Below are positions 43,295 to 51,840 of a DNA stretch of 64,000 bases, one piece after another. A program made the translations under genes and the position numbers. The DNA comes from Rhizobium sp. BK376 (lineage in GTDB: Bacteria > Pseudomonadota > Alphaproteobacteria > Rhizobiales > Rhizobiaceae). The first letter of the stretch is position 1; every line of letters starts with the position of its first letter. The DNA lies in the NCBI RefSeq assembly GCF_004341625.1, contig NZ_SLZG01000023.1, positions 1-64,000 of the forward strand. Direction: 5' to 3'. Below the pieces are notes generated by a model. It worked only from the letters and a program-made list of their open reading frames with translations, was not told where the DNA came from and made no database searches.

Positions 43295-44269
43295 ATGACC
43301 ACACAATTCGACATGTTTTCCGACAATGACGTCGAAGCGCCTGCAAGATCTCCTCGCGCCGTTTCGTCGAAGCGAATGACGCCGGCTACCCTCCACGAAG
43401 AGGGCATGGTCGCCCACCTCTCGGCGACTGGTCGCTATCGTGTCTTAAGAAAACTCGAGCCGCGTGGAATAGCGTCAGTAATTCGGCCCGAATATCGGCT
43501 CCGCGGCGTCATTATCGACACGGAAACGACGGGTCTCGATCATCGCAGGGATGAGATCATCGAGATCGGAGCGATAGGCTTCACGTTTGATGAGCAGGGT
43601 GGGATCGGCGACGTCACCGGCGTTTACGGTGGCTTGCAGCAGCCAACAACGTCTATTCCCGCCGAAATTACTAAACTGACGGGCATCACCGGTGAAATGG
43701 TGGCGGGCCAGTTTATCGACATGCTGGCATTGAGGCACATCATCGATCCTGCGGATCTGATCGTCGCGCACAATGCCCGGTTCGACCGCCCTTTTTGCGA
43801 AGCCTTCTCAGCATCGTTTTCCGGCAAGGCATGGGCGTGCTCCAACGTGGAGATCGACTGGTCGTCGCGCGGGTTCGAGGGAACGAAACTTGGCTATCTC
43901 GTTGGGCAGGCGGGTCTTTTTCATGAAGGCCATCGGGCCATCGACGATTGCTTCGCTTTGCTTGAGGTGCTCTCGCTAGGGAGCAATTCTGACGCACGCT
44001 CGCCTTTTGCCGAACTCTATCAGGCAAGCCAGCGGTCGCGGGTCCGCATCTTTGCCGAAAACAGTCCGTTCGACATGAAGGATCACCTCAAGGCGCGCGG
44101 TTACCGCTGGTCCGATGGCAGCGATGGCCGCCCGAAATGCTGGTGGATCGAAGTTGATGAAGCGGACCTAGACGATGAGCTCAATTATCTCCGCTCCGAT
44201 ATCTATCGGTATCCGGAAGCCGATCCGCCCTTCCGGCACTTGACCGCATTCGATCGGTTTCGGGCTTGA
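43295..44269 (+). CDS. DnaQ-type 3'-5' exonuclease with extra C-terminal domain
   Basis: A 324-residue protein starting at 43295 (MTTQFDMF). The exonuclease domain shows DTETTGLD near residue 80, the middle HNARFDRPF near residue 160, and the closing HRAIDD near residue 210, which complete the DEDDh catalytic set. Residues about 250-324 add a domain with LKARGYRWSDGSDGRPKCWW, found in some rhizobial DnaQ-like proteins, as I recall. It probably trims 3' ends of DNA or RNA; it lacks any polymerase partner here, so a proofreading role is not implied. An in-frame ATG lies 39 bases earlier. Confidence 0.85.
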   Translation: MTTQFDMFSDNDVEAPARSPRAVSSKRMTPATLHEEGMVAHLSATGRYRVLRKLEPRGIASVIRPEYRLRGVIIDTETTGLDHRRDEIIEIGAIGFTFDEQGGIGDVTGVYGGLQQPTTSIPAEITKLTGITGEMVAGQFIDMLALRHIIDPADLIVAHNARFDRPFCEAFSASFSGKAWACSNVEIDWSSRGFEGTKLGYLVGQAGLFHEGHRAIDDCFALLEVLSLGSNSDARSPFAELYQASQRSRVRIFAENSPFDMKDHLKARGYRWSDGSDGRPKCWWIEVDEADLDDELNYLRSDIYRYPEADPPFRHLTAFDRFRA

Positions 44270-44427
44270 CCGTCTGGCTGTGTCGCAGCCGCCTCACTAT
44301 CCTTTGCACTCTTTGGGGACGATCAGCAGTAGGCCGGGCATCTAACCGGTTTCCCCAAGGGGCAATGGTCGCCAGCAGCGCCGGAAGCACGCAAGTCGAC
44401 TTGACTGGGACAAGGTTTAGGCAATAG

Positions 44428-44442
44428 TGTTATGTAATAACA
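44428..44442. promoter_or_regulatory. Zur-like inverted repeat
   Basis: TGTTAT-GTA-ATAACA is a perfect six-base inverted repeat with a three-base centre, and it continues as GTTATG/CATAAC. It resembles Zur boxes of bacteria. The 400-base gap after the exonuclease holds no intact gene: a short frame from 44461 breaks at a run of C residues. So the box may be all that is left of a zinc-controlled gene, or may act on the downstream riboswitch operon. Confidence 0.3.
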
Positions 44443-44676
44443 TAACTAAAGAAATTACCATGATGCGATCCACCCCCCCGTCATCGTCCTTTCCAGCTTT
44501 CTGAGACCGAGCTTGACAGGCCTCCTGTCGATGCCTCCCAACTCATCCGCAACATTGGCGAAATCTAGCGGATCCTTTTGTCAGCTGAGCGCGCCGCGCT
44601 GCCTGGTATCACACCATCTATCCAATGCAATCGACAGCGTCTTGACCTCGAGGCGTCGTTCACCTTAACTGATGCC

Positions 44677-44883
44677 GACGGTTTCCCAAGGATGACTCTG
44701 AGGGGATTAATAGGGAACACGGTGCGGACGACCCAAAGTGGGACCAAGACCGTGGCTGCCCCCGCAACTGTAAGCGGATTGCCGACCATCCAGGGGCCCT
44801 TGAGGCCATGCCACTGCGAAAACCGCGGGAAGGCAGATGGACGGCAAAGATCCGTGAGCCAGGAGACCTGCCGTCAAATCGTC
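44677..44883 (+). ncRNA. Cobalamin riboswitch
   Basis: The leader of the downstream importer operon carries the conserved blocks of the B12 aptamer in order: AATAGGGAACACGGTG, GGCTGCCCCCGCAACTGTAAGC, the GCCACTG element, and the B12 box AGCCAGGAGACCTGCC at 44857-44872. Closing arms GACGGTTT and AAATCGTC pair with one wobble. The 178 bases from the aptamer end to the gene start leave room for an expression platform. High adenosylcobalamin should reduce expression of the genes at 45061-47875. Confidence 0.93.
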
Positions 44884-45060
44884 ATCCAATCAGCCGGGCG
44901 GGGATGCCCGGACAAGGAACAGATATGACAGACCTGACCCTTCGCTTATCGCGATGCCCATCGGCCTCGATTGGATTTCTCATGCCCGATTTTCGCGTGC
45001 GGCCTTTCCTCTGAAACCGCACCGGGCCGAACTCCTCCTGCAAACATCGAGAACCAACCA

Positions 45061-46077
45061 ATGACATCGCTTTTAAAATCGCTTGCCGTCGCCTGCGGCC
45101 TTGCCTTCGTCGCCGCGCCCGCTTTCGCGGCCACGCAATATCCGCTCACCGTCACCAATTGTGGCCTGAAGGTTACCTTCGGCAAGGCGCCTGCGAAGAT
45201 CGTCTCGATCGGCCAGAGCATGACGGAAGTGCTCTACGCTCTTGGTCTTTCAAACAAGGTTGTAGGCACGGCCGTCTGGTTCAGCCCAGTGCTGCCGCAA
45301 TTTGCCGACGTCAACAGCAAGATCAGGCGTCTGGCCGACAACGATCCGAGCTTTGAATCCGTGGTCGGGCAGGAGCCTGATCTCGTCGCTGCGGAATTTG
45401 AGTGGCATGTCGGGCCGCAGGGTTCCGTCGGAAAGCGCGAGCAGTTTTCTGCGCTCGGAATCAACACCTATGTGTCGCCAGCCGACTGCGTCGCCAAGGT
45501 CAACGATAATGGCGGCGACGGTGTTCGCAAGGAACTGTTCTCCATGGACCTGATCTATCAGGAAATCGCCGAGCTCTCGGAGATCTTCGACGTCAAGGAT
45601 CGTGGCGACGCACTGATCGCCGACCTGAAGAGGCGCGAGGCCGACGCGGTCGCCTCGGTCGCATCCGTCAAGATGAAGAAGGTGCCCATCGTCTTCTGGT
45701 TTGCCAGCAAGGAGGTCAATGGCGACGCCTTCATCGCCGGCAAGAACAGCGCTCCCGCCTATCTCCTCAAGACCCTGGGCGCTACAAATGTGGTGACGAC
45801 CGAGGAGGAATGGCCGCTCGTCGGATGGGAAACGATCAGCGCGGCTAATCCCGCTGTGATCGTCATGGCTGATATGGATCGGCGTCGTTACGCCGCCGAC
45901 AATCCGAAGATGAAGCGCGATTTTCTCGAGCACGACCCGGTCACCAGCCAGATGGCGGCAGTGAAGGACAAGCGCATCGTTCTGATGGATGCCGAAGCAA
46001 TGAGCCCATCGATCCGTACCGTAGACGGCATCGAGCAGTTGGCGAGCGCTATCAAGTCTTTTGGCCTGACGCAGTGA
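45061..46077 (+). CDS. Cobalamin-type ABC substrate-binding protein
   Basis: A 338-residue receptor of the BtuF/FepB fold. The signal peptide ends APAFA before ATQYPLTV. APAKIVSIGQSMTEVLYALG, then EPDLV and IVMADMD are family motifs. The gene follows a cobalamin riboswitch, so a corrinoid or a precursor is the most likely ligand; siderophores are the alternative for this fold. It overlaps the permease by four bases. I use the start at 45061 because it gives a normal signal peptide. Confidence 0.88.
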   Translation: MTSLLKSLAVACGLAFVAAPAFAATQYPLTVTNCGLKVTFGKAPAKIVSIGQSMTEVLYALGLSNKVVGTAVWFSPVLPQFADVNSKIRRLADNDPSFESVVGQEPDLVAAEFEWHVGPQGSVGKREQFSALGINTYVSPADCVAKVNDNGGDGVRKELFSMDLIYQEIAELSEIFDVKDRGDALIADLKRREADAVASVASVKMKKVPIVFWFASKEVNGDAFIAGKNSAPAYLLKTLGATNVVTTEEEWPLVGWETISAANPAVIVMADMDRRRYAADNPKMKRDFLEHDPVTSQMAAVKDKRIVLMDAEAMSPSIRTVDGIEQLASAIKSFGLTQ

Positions 46078-47114
46078 CACGGTTTGATATGGGAAGGCGG
46101 GGCGTCTGGTCGCTCCTTTTGTTGTTTGTCCTTGGCTTCGTCCTGCTTGCCTTCGCGATCACTCTCGCCGTGTCGATCGGCGAGATTTCCATTCCGCTCT
46201 CGACGACCGCCGAGGCGGTGGCCAATCGCCTGTTCGGCGCAGAATTCGAAATCAGTCGCATCCATCAGGGGATCGTCTGGGACTACAGGCTGAGCCGGGC
46301 CCTGGTGGCGGCCAGCGCCGGCGCGGCGCTCGCGTTGAGCGGTACAGTGCTGCAGGCAATGCTGCGCAACCCGCTCGCCGAACCCTATCTGCTCGGCATT
46401 TCCGCAGGCGCGTCCACGGGGGCCGTCGCCGTCATGATCCTCGGTTTCGGTTATGGGGAGCTGACGCTGTCGGGCGGTGCATTCATTGGCGCCGTTCTCG
46501 CATTCGCGCTGGTGGTCCTGCTGGCTGCCGGCGCGGGCGGCACCGGCGAGCGTATCATTCTCTGCGGCGTCGCCGGCTCACAGCTCTTCAATGCGTTGAC
46601 GTCCTATATCGTCACGACCTCGGCCAATGCCGAGCAAGCCCGCGGCGTGATGTTCTGGCTGCTCGGCTCGTTAAGCGGCGTGCGCTGGCCGGATGTTTAT
46701 CTGGCAGCTCCGGTCACAGTCGTCGGCTTTCTCGTCTGTTTCTGGCATGTGCGGGCGCTCGATGCCTTCGTTTTCGGAATGGATGCAGCCGCGTCGTTGG
46801 GCATCCCAGTGCGCCGCGTGCAGGCGATCCTTCTAGGCGCGACGGCGCTGATGACGGCCACTGTTGTCAGCATCGTGGGTTCGATCGGCTTCGTGGGACT
46901 CGTCATCCCGCATGCCGCCCGTTTCATCGTTGGGCCGGGCCATGGACGCCTGTTGCCAGCGGCAGCACTTGCCGGAGCAATCTTCATGGTGGTCGCTGAC
47001 ATCATCTCGCGCATCATCATCCCGCAGCAGATCCTGCCAATCGGCGTGGTGACTGCCATTTTCGGTGCTCCCGCCTTTGCAGCCATTCTCTACCGTGCCC
47101 GGAGATCCGCATGA
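46074..47114 (+). CDS. FecCD/BtuC-type ABC permease
   Basis: A 346-residue permease with about ten hydrophobic segments. SGTVLQAMLRNPLAEPYLLGISAGAS and GSIGFVGLVIPHAAR are signature FecCD blocks. It starts at GTG 46074, overlapping the preceding stop, or at the ATG at 46089. It forms the membrane part of the riboswitch-controlled importer. Confidence 0.92.
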   Translation: MTRFDMGRRGVWSLLLLFVLGFVLLAFAITLAVSIGEISIPLSTTAEAVANRLFGAEFEISRIHQGIVWDYRLSRALVAASAGAALALSGTVLQAMLRNPLAEPYLLGISAGASTGAVAVMILGFGYGELTLSGGAFIGAVLAFALVVLLAAGAGGTGERIILCGVAGSQLFNALTSYIVTTSANAEQARGVMFWLLGSLSGVRWPDVYLAAPVTVVGFLVCFWHVRALDAFVFGMDAAASLGIPVRRVQAILLGATALMTATVVSIVGSIGFVGLVIPHAARFIVGPGHGRLLPAAALAGAIFMVVADIISRIIIPQQILPIGVVTAIFGAPAFAAILYRARRSA

Positions 47115-47875
47115 CCATATCGACCCACAACGTCAGTTTTGCCGTGGGTAACACCGTCATCGTCGATGGCGTCAACCTGGCAATCGAGAAGGGCAAGACG
47201 CTGGGACTGCTCGGGCCGAACGGCTCGGGTAAGTCGAGCCTGCTGCGGCTTATCGGTCGGCTGCGCAAAGTCAAGAGCGGTGTCATCCGACTAGGCGATC
47301 ACTCGATCGCCGACTTGTCGAGAGGCGATTTGGCGCGGCGGGTCGCGCTTGTCGAACAACACGCAACAACAGATACGCAACTGACGGTCATGGATGTCGC
47401 GAGGCTCGGACGAACGCCGCATCGCGGATTGCTTCCCTTATCCTCTGCCGGCGACGATGCGATCGTATTGGGTGCGCTCGCCCGGGTCGGCATGAAAGAG
47501 CGGGCCGCACAGCTTTGGCACACTTTATCAGGCGGCGAACGCCAACGCGTTCATATCGCGCGCGCTCTGGCACAGACGCCGAGCGAACTGCTTCTCGATG
47601 AACCCACCAATCATCTCGACATCCAGCATCAGCTGGATATTCTCGGCCTTGTTTCGAAGCTCGACATCACCTGCATCGTCGCTCTGCACGATCTCAACCT
47701 TGCCGCCATGTTCTGCGACCGGTTGGCCGTCTTGAACAAGGGGCAACTCGTGGCGATCGGTGCGCCGGAAGAGGTTCTCACCAAGACGCTGATCGCCGAT
47801 GTCTTCGAGGTCGATGCCCATGTCGAGCGTTCGCCCATCCACGGCCGCTGCCATGTGCAGTATCTCTTGGCCTGA
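47111..47875 (+). CDS. FecE/BtuD-type ABC ATPase
   Basis: A 254-residue ATPase. Walker A GPNGSGKSS near residue 36, signature LSGGERQRV near 138, and Walker B LLLDEPTNHLD near 158 are all intact. It completes the receptor-permease-ATPase set under cobalamin riboswitch control and overlaps the permease gene by four bases. Confidence 0.92.
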   Translation: MTISTHNVSFAVGNTVIVDGVNLAIEKGKTLGLLGPNGSGKSSLLRLIGRLRKVKSGVIRLGDHSIADLSRGDLARRVALVEQHATTDTQLTVMDVARLGRTPHRGLLPLSSAGDDAIVLGALARVGMKERAAQLWHTLSGGERQRVHIARALAQTPSELLLDEPTNHLDIQHQLDILGLVSKLDITCIVALHDLNLAAMFCDRLAVLNKGQLVAIGAPEEVLTKTLIADVFEVDAHVERSPIHGRCHVQYLLA

Positions 47876-47933
47876 CGCTGCAATCGGTCGAAAGCCTGAC
47901 GCCCAACGCGCCGGGGACGCCCGAACGGCGTGT

Positions 47934-48596
47934 TTAGCAGCGCACTTCCAGCCGGGTCGCGACGAGCTGCGAATAGTCCGTGCCGGTTGGATCGTTGAAA
48001 AACAGTGTCGTCAGCATGGCCTGGTTCTCGGCCAGGATTTCCTTCGAACCGGGCCGAACGACCTTTCGCTTGCAGCTTGCAAAGCCCGGGCCCGATGTCT
48101 TGATGTCGTTGTCGCTCGCAAAATCGAGCGCCGTGTAAAGCGTCGGATCGTAGACGCCGAAGACGGTTAGACCTTTGAGGCTGGTCGGCGCCGCCGGCTT
48201 TTGCGAAAACGACAGGATGAGCGCCTGGTTTTCGTAGCTTGCGCGAATGATGTCGGGTTTTGTCAGCGCAACGGCTTTCCCGTTGACGGTTATGTTTGTG
48301 TAGTAATTGTATTTCGCCATCGATGTCCGCACGGTCTTCGCGACGGCCTCAAGCTCGGACGGATCGAGCGTGTCATTCTGGTTCTTGTCGAAATCGATCA
48401 GCACGGACGAAGAGAATACTTCATCGAAGCGCCATCTATCGTGAACCTCGCTCAAAGTGCCGTCTGCGCCAGCGACAGCTTCGAACTGTGCGTCCACGAA
48501 AATGTGAGGGTGCGCGGAAGCCGGCGCAGGGACGGAACCGATAAAGACAGTCACCAAAAATAAGAATGAAATGGCTCGGGCACGATCGAAGGTCAT
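47934..48596 (-). CDS. DUF1007 family periplasmic protein
   Basis: A 220-residue protein with a signal peptide ending PASA before HPHIFVDAQFE, then WRFDEVFSSSVLIDFD and DKNQNDTLDPSE. Histidine near the mature N terminus and the acidic region may bind metal. DUF1007 proteins often sit with NicO-type nickel/cobalt exporters or importers. None is here, but the adjacent convergent operon is a B12-type importer. So a cobalt or cobalamin link is plausible and unproven. Located 58 bases from the ATPase stop, on the opposite strand. Confidence 0.85.
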   Translation of the reverse strand: MTFDRARAISFLFLVTVFIGSVPAPASAHPHIFVDAQFEAVAGADGTLSEVHDRWRFDEVFSSSVLIDFDKNQNDTLDPSELEAVAKTVRTSMAKYNYYTNITVNGKAVALTKPDIIRASYENQALILSFSQKPAAPTSLKGLTVFGVYDPTLYTALDFASDNDIKTSGPGFASCKRKVVRPGSKEILAENQAMLTTLFFNDPTGTDYSQLVATRLEVRC

Positions 48597-48815
48597 GCAT
48601 CTGAATGTGCAAGGAATGGGTCCTATTTATGATCTAGCCGCGCAAGGCAAAGAGTACGCCGGCCCGAGTGAGCGCTCCTAGAAAGGTGGATGGTCCGAGG
48701 CCATTCGAACTGATTCAGCGGGGCCCCCGATTTTCTGCTTTTATTTCTTCCAAGACAGCGGTGTTGTAGGTTTAGATCCTTTAAGGTGATTGAACCAAAT
48801 GGCACTGCACGAGAT

Positions 48816-48864
48816 GCGTAACGACATCGTCTTTACGATGCTTGTAAAGACGATGTCGTTACGC
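48816..48864. repeat. Perfect 21-bp inverted repeat before the TacAT genes
   Basis: GCGTAACGACATCGTCTTTAC at 48816-48836 is matched without error by its reverse complement at 48844-48864 around a seven-base loop. Outside these arms GCACT (48802-48806) and AGTGC (48870-48874) also pair. The repeat ends 28 bases before the antitoxin start. It could be the antitoxin operator, a transcript hairpin, or a miniature mobile palindrome. Confidence 0.85.
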
Positions 48865-48892
48865 CACGTAGTGCGTGCAGACACGAGTTCCT

Positions 48893-49188
48893 ATGCCGGC
48901 TTCACACACGACCAAAAGCCCGGACGCAAGCGTGCCGCTGAATATGCGCATCAAGCCGTCGACCCGCAACTTGATCGACCGCGCCGCCGAGTTGCTTGGT
49001 AAGACGCGCACGGATTTCATGCTGGAGGCTTCCGAGCGTCGCGCTGAGGAGGTGATGCTTGACCGTACCATCTTTGCGGTAAGCCCCGAAATCTATGCCG
49101 AATACCTTGCCCGGCTCGATGCGCCCGCGCACCCAATGAGCGTCTGAAACGCACCATGTCGACCACAGCGCCGTGGGATGAGGCGTGA
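48893..49188 (+). pseudogene. TacA-type DUF1778 antitoxin, frameshifted
   Basis: The first 80 residues are a normal ribbon-helix-helix antitoxin: VPLNMRIKPSTRNLIDRAAE, then TRTDFMLEASERRAEEVM. After LDAPAHP the frame reads MSV and stops at 49147. If one A is restored near 49136, the other frame continues NERLKRTMSTTAPWDEA and stops at 49188, which is the usual tail of TacA proteins and overlaps the toxin start as GTGA. That tail is the part that wraps and neutralises the toxin. So the antitoxin may be unable to block it, or this is a sequencing error. A GTG at 48875 is an alternative start. Confidence 0.8.
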
Positions 49189-49772
49189 CCCTCAGCGCGC
49201 CGGCACCACTGGCCGATCATCATGAACTGGCCGAATTTAATTCAGGCGTCCCCGAACTGGATGACTGGCCGCGTCGCCGCGCCCGAGCCAATCGATCAGG
49301 CGGCGCATCGCGCACGTTCGTAGTGTGCGAGGAAGGCCGGGTCATCGCTTACTACGCGCTCGCCTCCGGCGCGGTAAAGCAGGCGGAAGCACCTGGCCGT
49401 TTTCGGCGCGACATGCCTGATCCAATTCCAGTCGCCGTGCTTGGTCGCCTCGCAATTGATCTATCCTATCAGGGACGAGGCATTGGAAGGGCGTTAGTGC
49501 GCGATGGAGGCCTGCGCCTGCTCAATGCCGCTGAAATACTCGGCATCCGCGGCGTGCTGGTGCATGCAATTTCTGAGGACGCGCGAGCCTTCTATAAGGC
49601 CGTCGGCTTTCTGTCTTCTTCGTTCGACCCCATGGTGCTGATGATCGGATTGCATGACCTCAACAACGCGCTGAACTCCCAAACGAAACTCAAAGGTCTT
49701 GCTTTGGCATGCTCATTCGTTTTCTCGCGGCATCAGTGCCGAGGACGAGCGGGAATAGGAGCGCAGTTTTAA
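49185..49772 (+). CDS. TacT-type GNAT toxin
   Basis: A 195-residue acetyltransferase of the aminoacyl-tRNA-acetylating TacT group. NSGVPELDDWPRRRARANR is the typical N terminus, RLAIDLSYQGRGIGRALV is the acetyl-CoA loop, and DARAFYKAVGF holds the catalytic Tyr region. It starts at GTG 49185. Family members usually end soon after DPMVLMIGLHDLNNAL; here some 30 extra residues of no similarity follow, as if the original stop codon was lost. The core appears intact while the antitoxin tail is frameshifted. Confidence 0.85.
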   Translation: MTLSAPAPLADHHELAEFNSGVPELDDWPRRRARANRSGGASRTFVVCEEGRVIAYYALASGAVKQAEAPGRFRRDMPDPIPVAVLGRLAIDLSYQGRGIGRALVRDGGLRLLNAAEILGIRGVLVHAISEDARAFYKAVGFLSSSFDPMVLMIGLHDLNNALNSQTKLKGLALACSFVFSRHQCRGRAGIGAQF

Positions 49773-49930
49773 GAAATGACGTATTGGAGGATTGCCCGTC
49801 GGTTGGCGGCTAAGTTCGTTGCCACAGTTGTCTGCCTCAAGGAGCTGGCCTGAATTCCGGCGCCCTCGCTTGACGCTGCGACAACGGTCCACGTTAATTA
49901 ACCGCACTTGCATAAGCTAGGCGCTTATTA

Positions 49931-49960
49931 AAATAACGGCGCTCTTGCTTAAATAACGGC
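49931..49960 (+). repeat. Tandem AAATAACGGC boxes
   Basis: AAATAACGGC is present at 49931-49940 and 49951-49960, 20 bases apart, each preceded by a TTA-rich stretch. They lie about 105 bases before the AbiEi-like stub and may be its old operator. The surrounding 49773-50064 region holds no gene. Confidence 0.5.
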
Positions 49961-50064
49961 AGAGTTCGCTGCCACACAGTTTTGCCAATCGACGCCTTTG
50001 TCAACTTTAAGAACTTTGACGCAAATCCTGGATAATAGATCCTATGCTCCGAGTTTTTGTATCA

Positions 50065-50130
50065 ATGCCGGCTTCCGTCGCCCAGCGCCAAATCGCCCGA
50101 ACCGTGCTCGCTGAACGCGGGATTGCACGT
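50065..50130 (+). pseudogene. AbiEi antitoxin N-terminal remnant
   Basis: From ATG 50065 the frame reads MPASVAQRQIARTVLAERGI then ARLAA, the start of AbiEi-type winged-helix antitoxins. It then runs into the 3' end of the opposite-strand depolymerase gene and loses similarity. The rest of the antitoxin and any AbiEii toxin are absent. Evidence is limited to about 22 residues. Confidence 0.5.
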
Positions 50131-51393
50131 CTAGCGGCCGCCGGACTCGAGGAAAAACCGCACCATCTCGTCTGTTGCGCAAGGCCCGCGCTGGTCGGTG
50201 TACGATCCGCGCGCATCGCCGCCGGACCAGGCATGGCCACCGCCCTCGACAAGCCAGTATTCCAGAGTTGGTCGCCCTTCCGCGTTCCTGAAAATTTTCC
50301 TCGTATAGGGGCGGTTACCGGCAGAGCGATCGGTCTCCGTTTGGGTTGTGGCGTGTGGACCCGGCGGAATGGCCATCGAGACTATCCGCTCGGCATTGGA
50401 TGGATGCACGGTGCGGTCCGCGCCACCTTGAAACACGATCGTGCGAACGCCCGGTGTGGATCGTTGGCGCGGTTGCGGGTGGGATAAAACGACACCCGCG
50501 TCGCCTCGCATGACGGAGAAGGCCGACATGACGTCGTTTGCGGCACCGTAGGCCAATCCGGAATGAATGCCCACGGCGCTATAGAGTTCCGGATATGTCT
50601 CGCTCATGACCGCCGCCATCGCGCCGCCTGCCGATAGTCCCGCTACAAAAACCCGGGGGCGATCGAGGTCAAATTCCGCCATGAGCTCCGCGGTAATTCC
50701 TGCAATGATCGAAGGCTCGCCGGCATCGCGCTTCTGGTCCGCCGGTCTGAACCAGTTCCAGCAGGAGGAGGCGTTGTCCGTTGCCGTCTGGTGGGGATAG
50801 GCAACGAGGAGACCATGTGTCTCCGCCACGGCATTCATGCCGGTTCCCGTCGCGAAGTCCTCGGGGTTTTGTTTGCAGCCGTGCAGCATGACGATCAGTC
50901 CACGCGGCTCGCCTCGTGCGGATGCTGGTATATAGAGTTTGTAGCCTCGGGTGCCGGCAGCGCAGGAATAGGATCGCGCCAGAAATTGCGCGCCAGATGG
51001 CACAGCAGGAGAGGGGCTATGTCTCGCCAGTCCTGGCAAGCCTAGACTTGGCATTGAGGAGAATGCTCCCGATCCCGCCCGTCCTTCGCGCAAGATGCGG
51101 AGTGTCTCGCCAAGCGGCTTTCGCAGCCGATGACATCCAACATCGTCAGGCCGTTCCCTCGATCCAGGTACTTGCTCTTCTCTAGGCTCGATGACTTCCG
51201 CGTCAGGATCTATCTGGAACGGTTTCGAATGACGCGTGTGCGGAGTGTCCGCGGTGACCGGTTCCGTAGGAGCACGAGGATCGGCCGTTGGACGGCGAGC
51301 AAGCAGAGCCTGGATGACGCGGGTCGCCTCGACGAGATTCGAAGCTCGCGTCAGCGACGTTGCCCGCCTCATGGCAATGAGAAAATTGTTCAT
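50131..51393 (-). CDS. PHA/PHB depolymerase family esterase
   Basis: A 420-residue protein. The first 135 residues have no clear domain. The catalytic part contains LIVMLHGCKQNPEDFATGTG (oxyanion hole), the nucleophile elbow FVAGLSAGGAMAAVM, FQGGADRTVHPSNAE with the acid, and GGGHAWSGGD with the His. It belongs to the Esterase_PHB/LpqC group, which cleaves polyhydroxybutyrate or aryl esters such as feruloyl esters. No signal peptide is visible, so an intracellular role is likely. The RHH regulator gene lies 27 bases upstream on the same strand. Confidence 0.85.
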   Translation of the reverse strand: MNNFLIAMRRATSLTRASNLVEATRVIQALLARRPTADPRAPTEPVTADTPHTRHSKPFQIDPDAEVIEPREEQVPGSRERPDDVGCHRLRKPLGETLRILREGRAGSGAFSSMPSLGLPGLARHSPSPAVPSGAQFLARSYSCAAGTRGYKLYIPASARGEPRGLIVMLHGCKQNPEDFATGTGMNAVAETHGLLVAYPHQTATDNASSCWNWFRPADQKRDAGEPSIIAGITAELMAEFDLDRPRVFVAGLSAGGAMAAVMSETYPELYSAVGIHSGLAYGAANDVMSAFSVMRGDAGVVLSHPQPRQRSTPGVRTIVFQGGADRTVHPSNAERIVSMAIPPGPHATTQTETDRSAGNRPYTRKIFRNAEGRPTLEYWLVEGGGHAWSGGDARGSYTDQRGPCATDEMVRFFLESGGR

Positions 51394-51420
51394 CTGATGT
51401 CCTTGTGGCCGCGCCTATGT

Positions 51421-51840
51421 CTAGCGAATACGATCGGTCAATGCCGATTTCAGTTCCGCACTGGCGTGCAGCGCGCCGAGCACGGTGATTGCGTGAATTG
51501 TCGCGAGCGCGAGTTCGGGTGTGACATCTGGCGCGATGCGGGCCAGTCCAAGCACCCTGATCTCGAGCTTTTCGCCAGCGGCCTTCACCGCTTCCAGATC
51601 AGCCTTGGTATAGTCCCTCAAGCCAAGTTCCAGCGATTGCCTGATGATGGATTGTTTGACCACCTCACCCTCGCTGGCGAGCTGATTGCGGATCGCTGTC
51701 CGTATGAAATCGCTGCGATTTGAATAGAAGCCTTCCTGCACCAGAACGTCGACACGGCCAAGATCGACATAGCCGAGATTGATCGTGATCTTTTCCGTCT
51801 CACTGTTTTTCTCACGAAGCCTGTACACATTGTCAGCCAT
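51421..51840 (-). CDS. Ribbon-helix-helix (CopG-like) regulator
   Basis: A 139-residue protein starting at 51840 (MADNVYRL), six bases after a TGGAG box. The segment EKITINLGYVDLGRVDVLVQ then EGFYSNRSDFIRTAIRNQL is a typical ribbon-helix-helix. The rest is helical. It is co-transcribed with the PHA depolymerase and could regulate it. The frame also extends upstream to 52020, but that part is low in complexity. Confidence 0.78.
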   Translation of the reverse strand: MADNVYRLREKNSETEKITINLGYVDLGRVDVLVQEGFYSNRSDFIRTAIRNQLASEGEVVKQSIIRQSLELGLRDYTKADLEAVKAAGEKLEIRVLGLARIAPDVTPELALATIHAITVLGALHASAELKSALTDRIR

